Assembly (NCBI GenBank): GCA_963678675.1
Contig: OY783191.1
Location: forward strand, 27,424,955-27,488,954
From: Xiphydria camelus
Lineage: Eukaryota > Arthropoda > Insecta > Hymenoptera > Xiphydriidae
DNA: 64,000 nt
Direction of reading: 5' to 3'
Shown here: positions 11,778-23,532 of the stretch, in pieces
Layout: every line of letters begins with the position of its first letter
Position numbering within the stretch: position 1 is the first letter of the stretch
Notes under the pieces: generated by a model
What the model was told of the DNA's origin: nothing
Database searches by the model: none
Seen by the model: only the letters and a program-made list of their open reading frames with translations
Position numbers and translations under genes: made by a program

Positions 11778-11829
11778 CTTACCGACATAACCTGTTTGTA
11801 GCGCTTACCGACATAACCTCTTTGTAGCG
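11778..11829 (+). repeat. 26-bp tandem repeat, two copies
   Basis: CTTACCGACATAACCTGTTT starts a 26-bp unit at 11778-11803 that is repeated at 11804-11829 with a single change (G to C). A lone similar CTTACCGACATAA occurs at about 1257. Confidence 0.7.
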
Positions 11830-11882
11830 CGGAGAGTGGGCACATGCTGACTGTACGGCGAGCACGGTCCCTATTCAAACTC

Positions 11883-11940
11883 TGAGCGGTCTAGGCCGCT
11901 CGGTGGGCGGTACAGCCAGCATTGGAGCCTAGACCGCTCA
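11883..11940. repeat. Hairpin, 13-bp perfect arms
   Basis: TGAGCGGTCTAGG (11883-11895) pairs with CCTAGACCGCTCA (11928-11940) around a loop that contains one of the GGGCGGTA motifs. It lies in the pogo-like element at 11364-12127. Confidence 0.6.
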
Positions 11941-12129
11941 CCTGCTTTGATTAATTTATTTTCCATTTTTCGAATGTTTTTTGTACTAATTTTAAGTAAT
12001 AAATGGAGAAATCGTGAAGACAAGACTCTAAGGTATGTCAACAAAATGATTTTTCCTGCCTTAAAGTCACTGAAATTTTAACAAAGTCATTTATGTCTTA
12101 GGTGGGCGGTATTCCCCCCGCCACCCCTA

Positions 12130-13098
12130 GCTTTTCAAGAAAGATGCCAGTTTCATATCCAGAGAGTCCCGCGATCACGCCCCGTCGCAACCAGAAAAAG
12201 TTCAGTTCCTTCAAAGGGTCCAAAGATGATCGACAGGCATGATAAGAAAAGAATAGAATCCACAAGCATAAATATAAGGGCAATAAATATGCTACAAATT
12301 ATTTATTATTCTTTTTATATATGTAGCAAAATAGTAAACGCGAAACAGTGGAATCGATGTTGTCTTCCAACGTCGGATCAATGTCACTTTCTAGCATCAA
12401 GCCAATGTAGGCATTCAATATCACATCGATCTTATCATTCCAGCATGCTGTCAGTACCGGCCCAATTCAACAGCCGATATCACGCCAATGTTGGTTATGC
12501 CAGCTCCCAACATTGGGCCGATATTGAGCCGATTTTATACTCGTAACTCCACCTGGGTAGTTACCATTTTTTAATTCAATGTGGGAATACACGTAGATCG
12601 TGTACGAAACGATTTACAAAATTAGTGACATAGGAAAGGACGATTGAACAAACGTCGAAAATAAAATTTAAAAATTCCTATTGTTCGTTAATCCTGAAAT
12701 ATATATTTCAGTTCAATTTTGAAAGTCTTCTAAGAGAAGATCAGCGGAGCTCTTGATATCCTATACATATCTACCCAGCCAAACAGATAACGTAATATGT
12801 AGGTATGTATCTATTATGTAACGCTGTTACATAGTTACCTACATATATATGATATCCCGTATAATGCACAAATAACGCACAAGCAGTGCAGAATGTCAGC
12901 AACATTGTGGAGTATACCTTACGTATCATTTACATGACGATAGTACATACCTATTATGTAATATTTAGACATCTTTATGTATGCCTGTAAAATTAAGCTA
13001 CTGAGAATTGATTAAAAAGGTATTTAGGGTAATGTGTATAACGTTTCCTAATGATATCTTTCCGAAATATTAAAAAAAAACAACAAAACGAATCGACA
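12130..13098. other. AT-rich interval with degenerate repeats
   Basis: Bases 12395-12540 contain irregular units of the type GCCAATGTTGG and CCAACATTGGGCCGATATTG, reminiscent of the palindromic arrays at 2.8-4.2 kb. At 12797-12850 there is an imperfect hairpin (TATGTAGGTA paired with TACCTACATA). No gene is supported. Confidence 0.4.
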
Positions 13099-13100
13099 TA

Positions 13101-14654
13101 CAGTCCAATCGCATTATAAGGAACCCTCGATAAAAGGAACCTTCTCCTCCGTCACGGTTGACTGAGCACGAGGCGTCTCCTACTCATTGTCAGTAGCGCG
13201 TTATCTTTGTCCCAGACCCTCTCTTAAGGTAGTCTCGCGATAAGACACTTTAAAGTTTCTCGAGCGTTATACTAAAAAATATTGAGAAATGCTTGAAAAT
13301 GATTGCATTCGGTAGATTGAAGTAAAAAAAAATTCAGTTAAATTTTTAAGTCTTTTAAGAAGCTCGTTACAAAGATTTTTGAATAACGAAATAACATGTG
13401 TTCTTATGGGTTATAACCAACAAACCGCGATATTTCTGAGAAAGATAGTGAAAAAATTCTGAAATTTTTTGAACAGCAAGTTTAATGAACTAAAATCATC
13501 TACACCAATTTTCACGTTCATTAAGAAGCCCGTTATTTTTTTATTAATTGTTCTTTATAAATTTAACCTTTGATAAGTCAATATGGCAACGTTGCATGAC
13601 GTACAGATGCATGACCAGATGTTTTGGGCTCCATTTTTGAACTCACAGATACACACATACTTACTGTACGTCAAACGTTGTCGCCACATCGCACGAAGAA
13701 CATACTTTAGAGTGTTATTGTACTTCAGTGGACTAACTTTTAGCAGGGAAAAAGCCCCGGTACCGCTCGAGAAACCTTAAGGGGGTTATCAAGTCTAGAA
13801 TATCGAAAATTACTAATTGTTGAGATTTTTTTCAGGGCTAAATGAAAAACCCAATTAAAGTGGAATTAACAGACATTTTTATTAATACTTAAAGAACATT
13901 TTTGAATTTTTTCAGAATTTTGGAAAAAAAATACTGCCGTTCCAGTGATTGAAGGTTTGTCTGGTAAAATTGTGCAGTCTCCTTCCGTACATCACTTTGG
14001 CCAAACCGGTTGATCTAGTATAATTTGGTAAAGTGAGTTTAGTTTTCAGTACTATTTTCTATGGAATGAACTACTATGGTTGAGAAAAAATCATTTGGTA
14101 GATTTTTTAGAGGCATTTTTTAATTTACAGTACAGAAAAAGCTTGAAATTTTAAGTAAACAGAGGCTTGTAATTATTGAAATAATCAACTTGGGGGCATG
14201 AGAGTAGTTCATTCCAAAAATACTGATAATATGAACATTCCCTGCAAATTTCACATTAATCTGAGCTACGGTTTTTAAGATACAATGTACGGAATGTTAG
14301 AAAAACATGTTTTGAGAAAAACAGGTTTCTATGAAAAGTTCTAGGTTCCAGCTCACATAAATCAAACAAAATGAACTCTCATAGCGGCGGCAATTTTGAA
14401 CGTAGCGCGGTGCGGTCTTCACTAAAACTCTCCGGAAGAGTTCTACTTTCATAAAATGCAATAAAAAAAACGATTTTTTGAAAATTTTAGACTTGATAAC
14501 TCCTTTAAAAGGAAGGAAGGCTGAAAGTAACACGGATAGACTCACACGCGCGCGGTACGTGTGGTTGAGTAGTAAGGGAACCTCTGTTCGTAGAATTTCT
14601 CGGGATTATCTTCCCCTGACCGCCCTAAAGGTTTCTTATAACGCGATTGGACAG
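13101..14654. mobile_element. Non-autonomous TA-flanked element, 1.55 kb
   Basis: The left end CAGTCCAATCGCATTATAAG and the complement of the right end (CTGTCCAATCGCGTTATAAG) form TIRs of about 28 bp, flanked by TA at 13099-13100 and 14655-14656. GGAACC is repeated inside the left end. The interior is AT-rich with no transposase. The CAGT-type start and TA target fit Tc1/mariner/pogo. Confidence 0.7.
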
Positions 14655-14674
14655 TACTATTCTTTATACCATAG

Positions 14675-14752
14675 TGGGTATATCGGAGATTTGAATCCTG
14701 GTCACTCTACGTAGGAGACCGAAGCCTCTACCACGGAGCTAACCAGTGCTGT
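14675..14752 (-). ncRNA. tRNA-derived SINE or tRNA pseudogene
   Basis: On the minus strand an A-box-like TTAGCTCCGTGGTAGAGG is followed about 35 bp later by a B-box-like GGATTCAAATC, the spacing of an RNA polymerase III internal promoter in a tRNA. The T-arm and acceptor stem do not pair well, so a functional tRNA is unlikely. It abuts the right end of the 13101-14654 element. Confidence 0.5.
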
Positions 14753-15344
14753 TAAAATTTGTAATAATATTATCCCATATCAAATAATCGGCAGTGTGTA
14801 CAAAAACTTGTTAGTTATCAATTAACTTATTACTATGTCCCGTCACGTCATTTTAGAATGATTAAGTACCACACCAGACTAACCCTGGAAAAAATAACGG
14901 ATATACACTATGTGTGTATCGTTTACGTAGCATGTTCGATGTATTCAATATTGATAAAATGTTATGTAGGACTGTTTACATCATAATGTGACATATTCAA
15001 ATTGAACGAAATATTATATTTTATATACATAATATGAGAGATGTATTCGATATCAACGAAATATTACGTACTATTTATACATACTGTGAGATATAAGAAC
15101 TGTTACAGCTATTTTACATATAACACGGGTAATAATGTTATATAATGATATTCTCTGCATGTGCTCTAAAGTTTATGTAAGAAATATATTATGATTCGCT
15201 GGGTACCTATATGTGTTCAAAATAAGGTATGCTGGTCGATTTCCAATGAGAAACAACATTTTCAAAAGTCGTAAGTACGACTCCAATAAATCTATCGTTC
15301 GGTATAATACCCATAGAATATTCGCTACAATGTTCATTTACAAA
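14753..15344. other. AT-rich interval, no gene seen
   Basis: There are ATATTACGTA-like simple variations but no coding region or paired ends. Confidence 0.5.
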
Positions 15345-15346
15345 TA

Positions 15347-15767
15347 TACCGGGTGATTCTTTAATATTGCGACAAACTTCAAGGACGGGTGCCTTGGATG
15401 AAAATTAGAAAAAAAATGCTTATGAATATGGGTCCGGAAACGCTAACTTTCGGAGAAACAGGGTATTCATTTTTATACAAATTTCCTATACTAACAATAG
15501 GACGTATATTTTTGCAGAGCTTCCATTTTATTTATTTTTTTGTAATAGGGTCTTCTTAAGAGTATTAAATATCATTTCAGAAGAAGGGATACGTCAATGC
15601 GTTTTAAATATTTTTTTTTTTGATAAGGCACTTAAAAATGCAAGTCCGCGGACTTTCGCGAAACTCAGCGTTTCCGGACCCATGTTCATAGGAACTTTTT
15701 TTTCTTATTTTCATCCAAGGAACCCATCCTTGAAGTTTGTCGCAATATTAAAGAATCACCTCATATA
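15347..15767. mobile_element. MITE with TIRs of about 95 bp
   Basis: GGGTGATTCTTTAATATTGC at 15351 is repeated in inverted form ending at about 15761, and the match continues inward through ACAAACTTCAAGGA to GGGTCCGGAAACGCT. TA dinucleotides flank both ends. The central 240 bp has no coding potential. It is a Tc1/mariner-type MITE by target and size. Confidence 0.72.
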
Positions 15768-16318
15768 TACCAAGGTATTTTATGTATAGAATTGTCTTCA
15801 TAGGAAATAAATAAACTCTTTGAGCTACTGACTAACTGTACCGTAAGGACACTAATTTCAAGCTCTAAGCCAAGCACACTATCGGACATGCATTAATCTC
15901 GAGTTTATCATAGCGTATCTTCGAAAACGCTCTCTTCGCTGGAATTCTATATAAAGCATAAGAATCAAACACGACCAGTCCTCGATAATTCCTCTAAGGC
16001 CCGGTTAGACTAACGGAATTTGAAAGTTAAGCTTGGCTTATCTGTAGTCACAGCGAATCAAATGTTTGGATTTGGAAGTTAAGATGAGCTTATCTCCTAA
16101 GTGTCACTTAAATGTCATTGGTGCAACCTGCCCTAAATATCTCGATTACAGTCACCTTTCGAGTAGCCTTTAGCTTCTCTCAACAATCTTAATTTACTTC
16201 AAATATAACTTTCCAAATCTCTAAAATAATTATAAAAAAGCACGTGCCACGGTATCTTCAACGCCAAAAAATGGAAAAAATTACAGTACCAAACAGGGCA
16301 CACATTCCCATTAGTATA
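15768..16318. other. Interval without a supported gene
   Basis: No coding region, paired repeat or RNA gene was recognised between two MITEs. Confidence 0.5.
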
Positions 16319-16885
16319 CAGGGTGTTCGGAAAAAACACCGACACAGAAATAGGGGTGATAGGTTACGTCATATTACAAGTATTTTGATATAAGGGACCT
16401 ATACCCGCAAGCGTCCCCTTCTGGAGATATCAACTTTTCAAGTTTATAACGACCGAGGTTGATCAAAGTAGAATAATATTTTTAGTAACGTATCAAGATG
16501 GTAACGAGATACAAAAACAATGTACTACAGCAAATGCTCAAAATGACGGCCACCCATGTCCATGCAACATCGGAAACGATTCTGGATAGATGTGCGTACT
16601 CTATTCAGAATCGTTTCCGATGTTGCATGGACATGGGTGGCCGTCATTTTGAGCATTTGATGTAGTACATTGTTTTTGTATCTCGTAAAATTAAACATTC
16701 GTTACCATCTTGATACGTTTCTAAAAATATTATTCGACTTTGATCAACCTCGGTCGTTATAAACTTGAAAAGTTGATATCTCCAGAAGGGGGCGCTTGCG
16801 GGTATAGGTCCCTTATATCAAAATACTTGTAATGACGTAACCTATCCCCCCTATTTCTGTGTCGGTGTTTTTTCCGAACACCCTG
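16319..16885. mobile_element. 567-bp near-perfect palindromic (foldback) MITE
   Basis: The sequence starts CAGGGTGTTCGGAAAAAACA and ends with its complement, flanked by TA at 16317-16318 and 16886-16887. The two arms of about 270 bp are nearly identical through CGGAAACGATTCTG, leaving only about 30 bp of loop (TGGATAGATGTGCGTACTCT). A few indels, such as the AAATTAAACATTC stretch in the right arm, are the only differences. The transcript would fold into a long hairpin. Confidence 0.85.
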
Positions 16886-17705
16886 TATGTATACATCTGC
16901 TTTGGCACGCGAGCGAGATCGATCATGGCCGATCATCATATGTGCCACGCTAGCCGTGGTGACCTTTCTTCAGTAGTTCGCGGTATTATTAGGTTCCCCC
17001 TTCTCCCTTTTCGATCAGGTACGCGAAATCACTAAAACGCTCGTGCATGCCCGATGTCGAGGATATCGGTATAACGGCACCTCGTCAATCGTAAAGCAAG
17101 ATCGTTTCACAGGAGCTGCCAGGAATCGTCCGAAGGCGCGCCCACCTATCGAGGACGGTTATCGCGGGGAAAACCCGCACAAACGACTAACGATGACTCG
17201 CACGCGCGCAGGAAAGACGCGCTACGTAAGAATTGTACGCGTCATTATTAGCCGGACCTTAAGGAGTTTGGGGAGTGCATTTGAGGGGAGGTGAAGGGCA
17301 AGGGAAATCTATTGTTCTCCTGCAAGTTTTCAATCCCTGAAAGATAAAAAATGAAAATTTAGATTATTATTTTCAACCGCAATTATGGCATTTATTATTG
17401 TATTATAATTTTTAAAGTGTTTAAACATTTTTTAAATAATTGACGGGCAAAGTTATAATATTTAAACTGATTTTTCAATTAAAAATAAATATTTAAAATT
17501 CGTTAAAAACTTTGCAACGTCGTAGGCAAGGGATTTTGAATATGGGGATGTGGCAGCATTGAGTACTAGAGTTACTAGTGTTTATTCCGAGCAGTTAACC
17601 TCTTTATACATTTTGACGTAAAGAAATAAGAAATCATAAAAATGAATCGACCCGTGATGATTAAAAAAATAAAACGCTGGAAAAATCGGTTAGTTACTGA
17701 AAAAA

Positions 17706-20700
17706 ATGTACAATTTGCAGCTGAAGCAAGTTCAATGTGGAGAAAAAAGGAAAAAAATAGACGAAACTGCAGAAGAGGATCGGAGTATCCCTAGAAAGGA
17801 CAGTGTAGGGGATTGTCAAACTACGATTCTGGATTCACATTTTGACTCACAACTACAGAAGAAGAGAAAACATGATTGTGATTCAGACTTCGAGAAAAGA
17901 AATAGTGATTCTACTATGCACTTTGAGAAAAAAAAAGCAATCTGATTCTCCAAAAAGTAAAGATGACACGGATGAAAAATGTTGTGAGGATGACTACAAG
18001 TTAGTGAATCTAAATTCATTAAAGAAATATATGCACTGTTATTTCTGTAAAAAGAACTTGAACGTGACAAAAATGGAAAAAGAACAACGAAAAGGCTTGG
18101 CGTCTGTATGGAAAATTCGCTGCGATGAGTGTTTGCTGCTGAATACTGTGCCAACCGATGAAAAACATCAGGATTTAACATCTACAAATGACCGTTACAA
18201 TATAAATACTAGGGTCGCCTTGGGTAAGCATTTCTTTGGATTAAAAATGATAGTGATAAATTATGAAATACAAAAGTTGTATTTCTGTTTCTTTAAGAAC
18301 TTTACACACAGGACTGGGGCTTACACAAGTCAAGAAATTTTTCAGTGTTCTCAATGTACCCGGGATAGCAACTAAGACGATCAAGCACCATGAAAGGGAA
18401 ATAGGAAAAGTTGTTGAAATAGTAGCTCAAGATAGTTGCTATAAAGCAGCCCAATTGGAGCGAGAATTGACAATACAAGATACAAAAAATATGTCCAAGT
18501 TGTTGTAAGTATAACAGACAAAATGAGTTCATAAAGCTAGGAATCCACTACACTCGACTCGACTCGACTCTACACGACGCGACTCAACGCGAAAAATTTC
18601 TGGCCAGTCAGAAAATTGTAGTGTCGAGTCGAGTCAAGTTGTGTCGAGTGAAGTCATGTCGAGCCTAGTGGATTTCTACACCATTTAAATACATGGAAAA
18701 TCATACGATCAGAAAAGCGTCGTGTCGAGTAGTGTCGTGTCGAGTCGAGTCGTGTCGAGTGTAGTTGATTCCTAGCTTAATTTGTACATATTGAAGAAGT
18801 AATTAATTAATGGATTTAATTAATGGATTTTTTCCGTTTATTGAATAAATAATTAATGGATTTTTTCCGTTTATTGAATAAGTAATTAATGGATTTATTC
18901 CATTTATATGAATGAAAATAAAAATTAGAATTGAATTCAATAGTTATTCCATTTTTTCTCCCATGAAATGTTTAGTTTTTAAGCAGCAAAATATATTATT
19001 GGAAAAAATAAAATGAGCTCTACACGTTAAACAGAATTTGACGTTTTAATAACATTAGTACCCCTTTGACTTACCTGTCCTCACATTTATTTTCTGTTCT
19101 TACTTTACATTTCTCGCTATAATATTAATTCTCCTTATTTTCCATTAAATTTTCATATAACCTTTGTCTTCTTTTTCTTTCTTTTCTCTTTATTCCATAC
19201 AGACCTGAAGATCTTCGAGAAGACTTTATTATACCTAGAAGGGGGGATTCTGTTTTGGATAAGCAATCGGTGAAAGACTCAGACACTGTTAGGATATTTG
19301 GTTCATCGGATATGGGTTATAGCGGTCGTGGTACAGGTTTTACGTATGACAGCCTAAACGGTTATGCAGCTTTACAAGGATTTAAGTCAAAGAAAATTGT
19401 TAGTTTCGTCACTGAAAATCGTATGTGTCATATGTGTAGTAAGGGTCATCCACAAAAAGATCATGATTGTCGCATGAATTTTTATGGAAGCGCGAAAGCT
19501 ATGGAAGCTCACGCTTCCAATCGTTTGGTGAATATTAATTCGATCTTAAAAGATTTAAATCTCTCTTTATCAAGAAAGAAGCTAGTCACCCGGTTGTAAA
19601 GTTCGCTGATAAAAATCATACTTCCAAAGGAGTAAAAAATATGCTTTACACTATGAGGAAAGAATCCAAAAATGGGAATGAATTAACTCCTGATGTTATC
19701 AAATACTTTCGCCGTTGTTTTAATTATGTTGTTACACAGAATGTCGGTAATAGCATGGCGTTGAAGGCAGCAGTGAAAAACATTCCATACCATGTCTTTA
19801 ATTATCATGAAAATTGTGGTGCATGGTGTGGGTTCATTAAAGATCCAGAAAATTACGACCATAAAATTGTACCAGGAGGTTTGCAGAGTGAAGACTTATT
19901 TCAGACTGTGGTGACAGCTTTCGAAAAACTAGCAGCGAATGCAGATCAATATGCATCAGGAGGATCTACACAAGGCAATGAGAGTCTCAACGCAATGATG
20001 GCCAGAAAGGCACCAAAGTCAACATGCTTCAGTACCTCACAGTCCACGGATTTTAGCATGGCCTGCACTGTGAGTCAGAAGAATGAAGGACATCATTATT
20101 TATCTCAAACTCTTGAGACTGCTGGAATTAAGACTGGCGAACACCTTTCATCAGAGATTGAAAGAGATGAGAAAGCAGCAGAAAAACGTATTGAGAAGGC
20201 AAGTACTCGAGAGTTCAAAAAGAGACGTAGAGATCTAGCTCAAGCTCGCTCTCAATTGCGTTTCAGAAGAGAAGCTAATGAAATAAATACATATCATCGT
20301 AATATGGATCTGTTTGCAGCCGAAGAAGCACTAACAGAAATACCAAAACAATTTCAAAATTGTAATTATGACCTTGATTTTTCATCTACCTCTAGTACTT
20401 TGGTTTTCTTTGATTTGGAAACCGCTGGACTTTCACCAGCTGCAGACATTCTCCAGATATCAATGAAATGTAATGACTCTTTCTTTAATCGATATATAAA
20501 GCCTCTGTCTGATATTCCCAAAGCTGCTTCTGACATTTATGGTCTTACACGCAATGAAGGTTTTTTGTATCGGTATGGGCACCGTGTGTCTTGTTCTTCG
20601 AGAAATGAAGTCTTAGCGGATTTGTTGCGATATTTAACAGAGTGTGCTCATAAAAATTTTAAAAAATGTATGTTAATTGCACATAACTGTGCTTTTGACG

Positions 20701-21224
20701 CCCCCCGACTGATACGAATTATAAAAATGGCTTCTTTAATGAATAGTTTTGAAGTTGTTTATGGATTTTGTGATACATTGCCATTATTGAAAAAAAAGTA
20801 TCCTGAACGTAATTATGCTGGGGGATTGAAATTAACTACATTGGGTAAGGAAACGTTGTCCTTGGATGTTACTGGTGCTCATGATGGACTCATTGACGTA
20901 TGTATACTCGAAAGAGTGGCATTCCACCATTTGGAATTAGATTCTTTAGAGAAAAATATGAAGAGGTTTGATGCCTATGATATTATGTCTAGTTTAAACG
21001 TACTGGGTAATTTAATTTCAAAACCCATCAGACGAAGATTGGCAGATGCTGGGCTTTCTCAAAGAAAAATGCTGGAGATTTATACCAAAGATGGTGAGGA
21101 AAAACTCGCAGAAGTTTTAAAACAGACTGAGAATGGAAAATGTACTATTATTAAGACTAAAAAGCATTTGAAAGTGATTTTAGATTACGTAAAAGATATT
21201 TATGGAAAGACATTGAGTGTTTAA
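17706..21224 (+). pseudogene. Mutator-like transposase fused to DEDDh 3'-5' exonuclease
   Basis: The N-terminal part is Lys-rich and then has a Cys pair region (MHCYFCKKN, RCDEC). The central part matches what I know of the animal Mutator-like transposase domain: SSDMGYSGRGTGFTYDSLNG, a Cys-rich CHMCSKGHPQKDHDC and later VKNMLYTM and CGAWCGFIKDPE. The C-terminal part (from about 20395) is a DnaQ/TREX-like exonuclease: FFDLETAGLS (Exo I), IAHNCAFDAPRL (Exo II) and HDGLID (Exo III, His four residues before the last Asp). One phase-matched intron is 18505-19202 (GTAAGT donor, CATACAG acceptor); another lies near 18222-18297. Disruptions: a frameshift at an A-run near 17930, one near 18297, and one near 19570 where the segment expected to hold the second catalytic acid appears deleted. 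The exonuclease part reads through uninterrupted to the TAA at 21222. Confidence 0.82.
18535..18777. mobile_element. Harbinger-type MITE built of GTCGA pentamers, inside an intron
   Basis: The ends AGCTAGGAATCCACTACACT and the complement (AGCTAGGAATCAACTACACT) are flanked by TAA at 18532-18534 and 18778-18780. The arms are runs of ACTCG/CGAGT pentamers. It lies wholly in the 18505-19202 intron of the transposase-exonuclease gene, so it would be removed by splicing. Confidence 0.72.
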
Positions 21225-21953
21225 AAAAAGTTGTTTAATACATATATTTATTTAATATTTGTAATAGACCAAAAATTATTCAATATAATAAAATAAAATT
21301 CATGGAATATTGTTATGACTTTTTCCATGCAGCATGTAAGCCTCTCAGACTTAACCTCTATTACTTTTTGAATTGCGCGCCGGGCGGAGAAAAATGCGAC
21401 GTTGCCACGTTTTATCAGCAAATTTATGAAGTGTCTAAAAATCCGGAATTTGTCATCTCGTTTCTATTTTTTTCTCTGTATCAAAACACAGGAAGATGTT
21501 AAAATAAATCAAGAATGAATTGTAGTAAGCTATTGTTTGTTTCACAATTTTTTTATCATCTTGCCATCATTTTCTTCAAAGATATGATCTTTTTTCTTCG
21601 CAGACATGACAAAACAGTTCACGACCATTCTCCGTATTTATTAATAATAAAAGCAATAAAAGAGTAAATTCAATTTGTAACACTCCCGTCAGAAACCTGA
21701 ATTGATAATCCATCGTTTATTAATATTTTTGGCTGTTAAACAGAAACATAACATTGATAATCGCGTTTTGAAATTGGAGTATTTATGAAAAGAGGTTAGC
21801 GATATATCAAATTTTTGCATCTCTTTTCTTCACAAACCAAACACAAGAAAATTCTGAAAAAATTACAGAAGACTAAGAATAATTAAGTCTTCCTATCAGA
21901 TTTTTTTCAGAATTTTGCCATCATTTTTATTTTCACTCCCCAAACTCCTTAAG

Positions 21954-22855
21954 TGGGGGGAGCAAAGCCCCACTCCTGGTACGACCTACGCGGTGACCGA
22001 GAATATTGCGATACGCCGAAAATATTGCACGCGTTCATGCAGTACGGAAATTCAAGGAATCCTTCATCGACAGAGGGGGATCGTCGAAGCCGTCGTCGAT
22101 AATAGTGACGCTAGAGGGCAGAAGGAGATTGGGAGAGGTGGGGCCAACATTAGAGTGCGTTGCGAGAGAAGCGACACGCGTTTCAAGCCGAGCACACGGA
22201 CCAGGTTGGACCGCGTTCTAGCGCTTCTTCTCGTAACAAATCGTCGCGTTTCCGTTATTTTCGAGTTGGAACTTTCAACGAGTTTGTTTGACTTTGGAAC
22301 AAAATTGATGACGTCGAATAAGAGGAGACTGCGGTTGTTTCTCTCCTGGCCGAATTATAGCTCTTTTAGAATTCAGTTATAAAACAGTGTGAGTATAATT
22401 ACTATTACTTGTGGAGGACGACGAATTTCTGATGTATTTGATACGCAGAGATGATTTTACCGAAGCCAAACTAAGTTCGTTTAAATTTCGATTTCCACAG
22501 GAACAGAGAGCCAATGAGTAGTTATAATATAGAAATTGAGCGGAACTTACACCAAGTCCAGTATCAATGGAACCGATCCAAAGGAGTATACGGTAAATCG
22601 CCTCATTTTTTAACTACACGGAACAGAGAGAGCAGCGTCTCATTTCTTGACACGATAGGGGAACCCCACCGCGCGGGCTAAAGCCCCTCCTTTTTCGCTT
22701 CTATCCGCGTGTGCGCATGCGTACGCGGTTTCGTACTCGTAATAAGGCAGTCGCGCGCGTGCGCGCGCGCGTAGCAGGGATAACTCTCCTACAAAGTTGA
22801 GAGACGAAGGCTTTTGAAAAATGAAGCGATCTACTGTAGATACTTATTGTAATAA
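21954..22855. other. Moderately GC-rich interval, no gene supported
   Basis: Open frames such as 21915-22382 are arginine-rich, have no domain and appear to be composition artefacts. An alternating CG run (GCGCGCGTGCGCGCGCGCG) is at about 22751-22772, and GGAACAGAGAG occurs twice (22499 and 22620). Confidence 0.45.
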
Positions 22856-23219
22856 AGCCGCGTTGCAACGAGTCGACTCAAGTCGAACGACCTGGCAGCT
22901 CGACCGCAGTCGACTTAAAATCTCCTTGCTATTAGTCGAATCGCCTGAAGTCGCAAGACGAGCTACTTCGTTCGATTCAACTAATAACAAAGAAATATTC
23001 CAAGTCGACCCCGGTCGAGCCACCAAGTCGCTCGACCCGAGTCGACTCGGTTCGAGCGACTTGCTGGTTCGACCGTGGTCTTTCTTTGTTATTAGTCGAA
23101 TCGAACGAAGTAGCTCGTCTTGCGACTTCATGCGATTCGACTAATAGCATAAGATTTTGAGTCGACTGCGGTCGAGCTGCCAGGTCGTTCGACTTGAGTC
23201 GACTCGTGGCAACGCGGCT
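22856..23219. mobile_element. 364-bp palindromic Harbinger-type MITE rich in GTCGA
   Basis: The ends AGCCGCGTTGCAACGAGTCG and its near-complement are flanked by TAA at 22853-22855 and 23220-23222. The whole element is an inverted repeat with an open frame on each strand; these frames are products of the symmetry, not genes. The GTCGA content resembles the MITE at 18535-18777. Confidence 0.8.
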
Positions 23220-23222
23220 TAA

Positions 23223-23530
23223 CGGATTCTAGATTGCACGCTATCGACTAGACGTTTGAGACTAGCGTTCCACTTCGATTTCTGTGCCAAACGTTGACTG
23301 TCCGTCGCGGCATATCTATCACACTATACATGGTTTTCTCACAGAATTCCTGTATATAGCGAAGAAAAAGATCTAACACGTTTCGCTGAGGGGAGACGTA
23401 AGTTACTTTGTTCGTTGGTAAGTAGGGTGGAGATATCAATTCTGGCCACCCCTTAGGGCCGGGTCTGGCGCTAATACAATGCAGGTAAAATGACCACAAC
23501 TGGTAGTGATCACAACCGGCAGTTCTACTT
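23223..23530. other. Interval with no gene recognised
   Basis: Short minus-strand frames are present, but no domain, splice-supported exon or repeat was recognised. Confidence 0.4.
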
Positions 23531-23532
23531 TA

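Larger units (their letters stand above)
11364..12127. mobile_element. Non-autonomous pogo-like element with iterated TACCGCCC
   Basis: The left end GGGTAGCCGGTGCCTGTACC and the complement of the right end (12104-12127) agree at about 16 of 24 positions, all of the inner eight matching as TACCGCCC. Both ends are flanked by TA (11362-11363 and 12128-12129). The motif TACCGCCC or its complement recurs at about 11381, 11741, 11904 and 12105. There is no transposase gene. The layout resembles the iterated-motif ends of the Tigger element at 4913-9160. Confidence 0.55.
17258..21953 (+). mobile_element. Mutator-like DNA transposon with exonuclease-fused gene
   Basis: CTTAAGGAGTTTGGGGAGTG at 17258-17277 is exactly inverted at 21934-21953, bounding 4.7 kb that holds one gene of Mutator-like type in the plus orientation. 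I could not find an 8-11 bp target duplication next to these ends, so the ends may be eroded or the element may extend slightly further. The gene is disrupted, so this copy is probably not autonomous. Confidence 0.72.

Noticed and set aside
22844..23144. Mirror-image frames of about 100 codons on both strands
   Set aside because: They arise from the symmetry of the palindromic MITE at 22856-23219.
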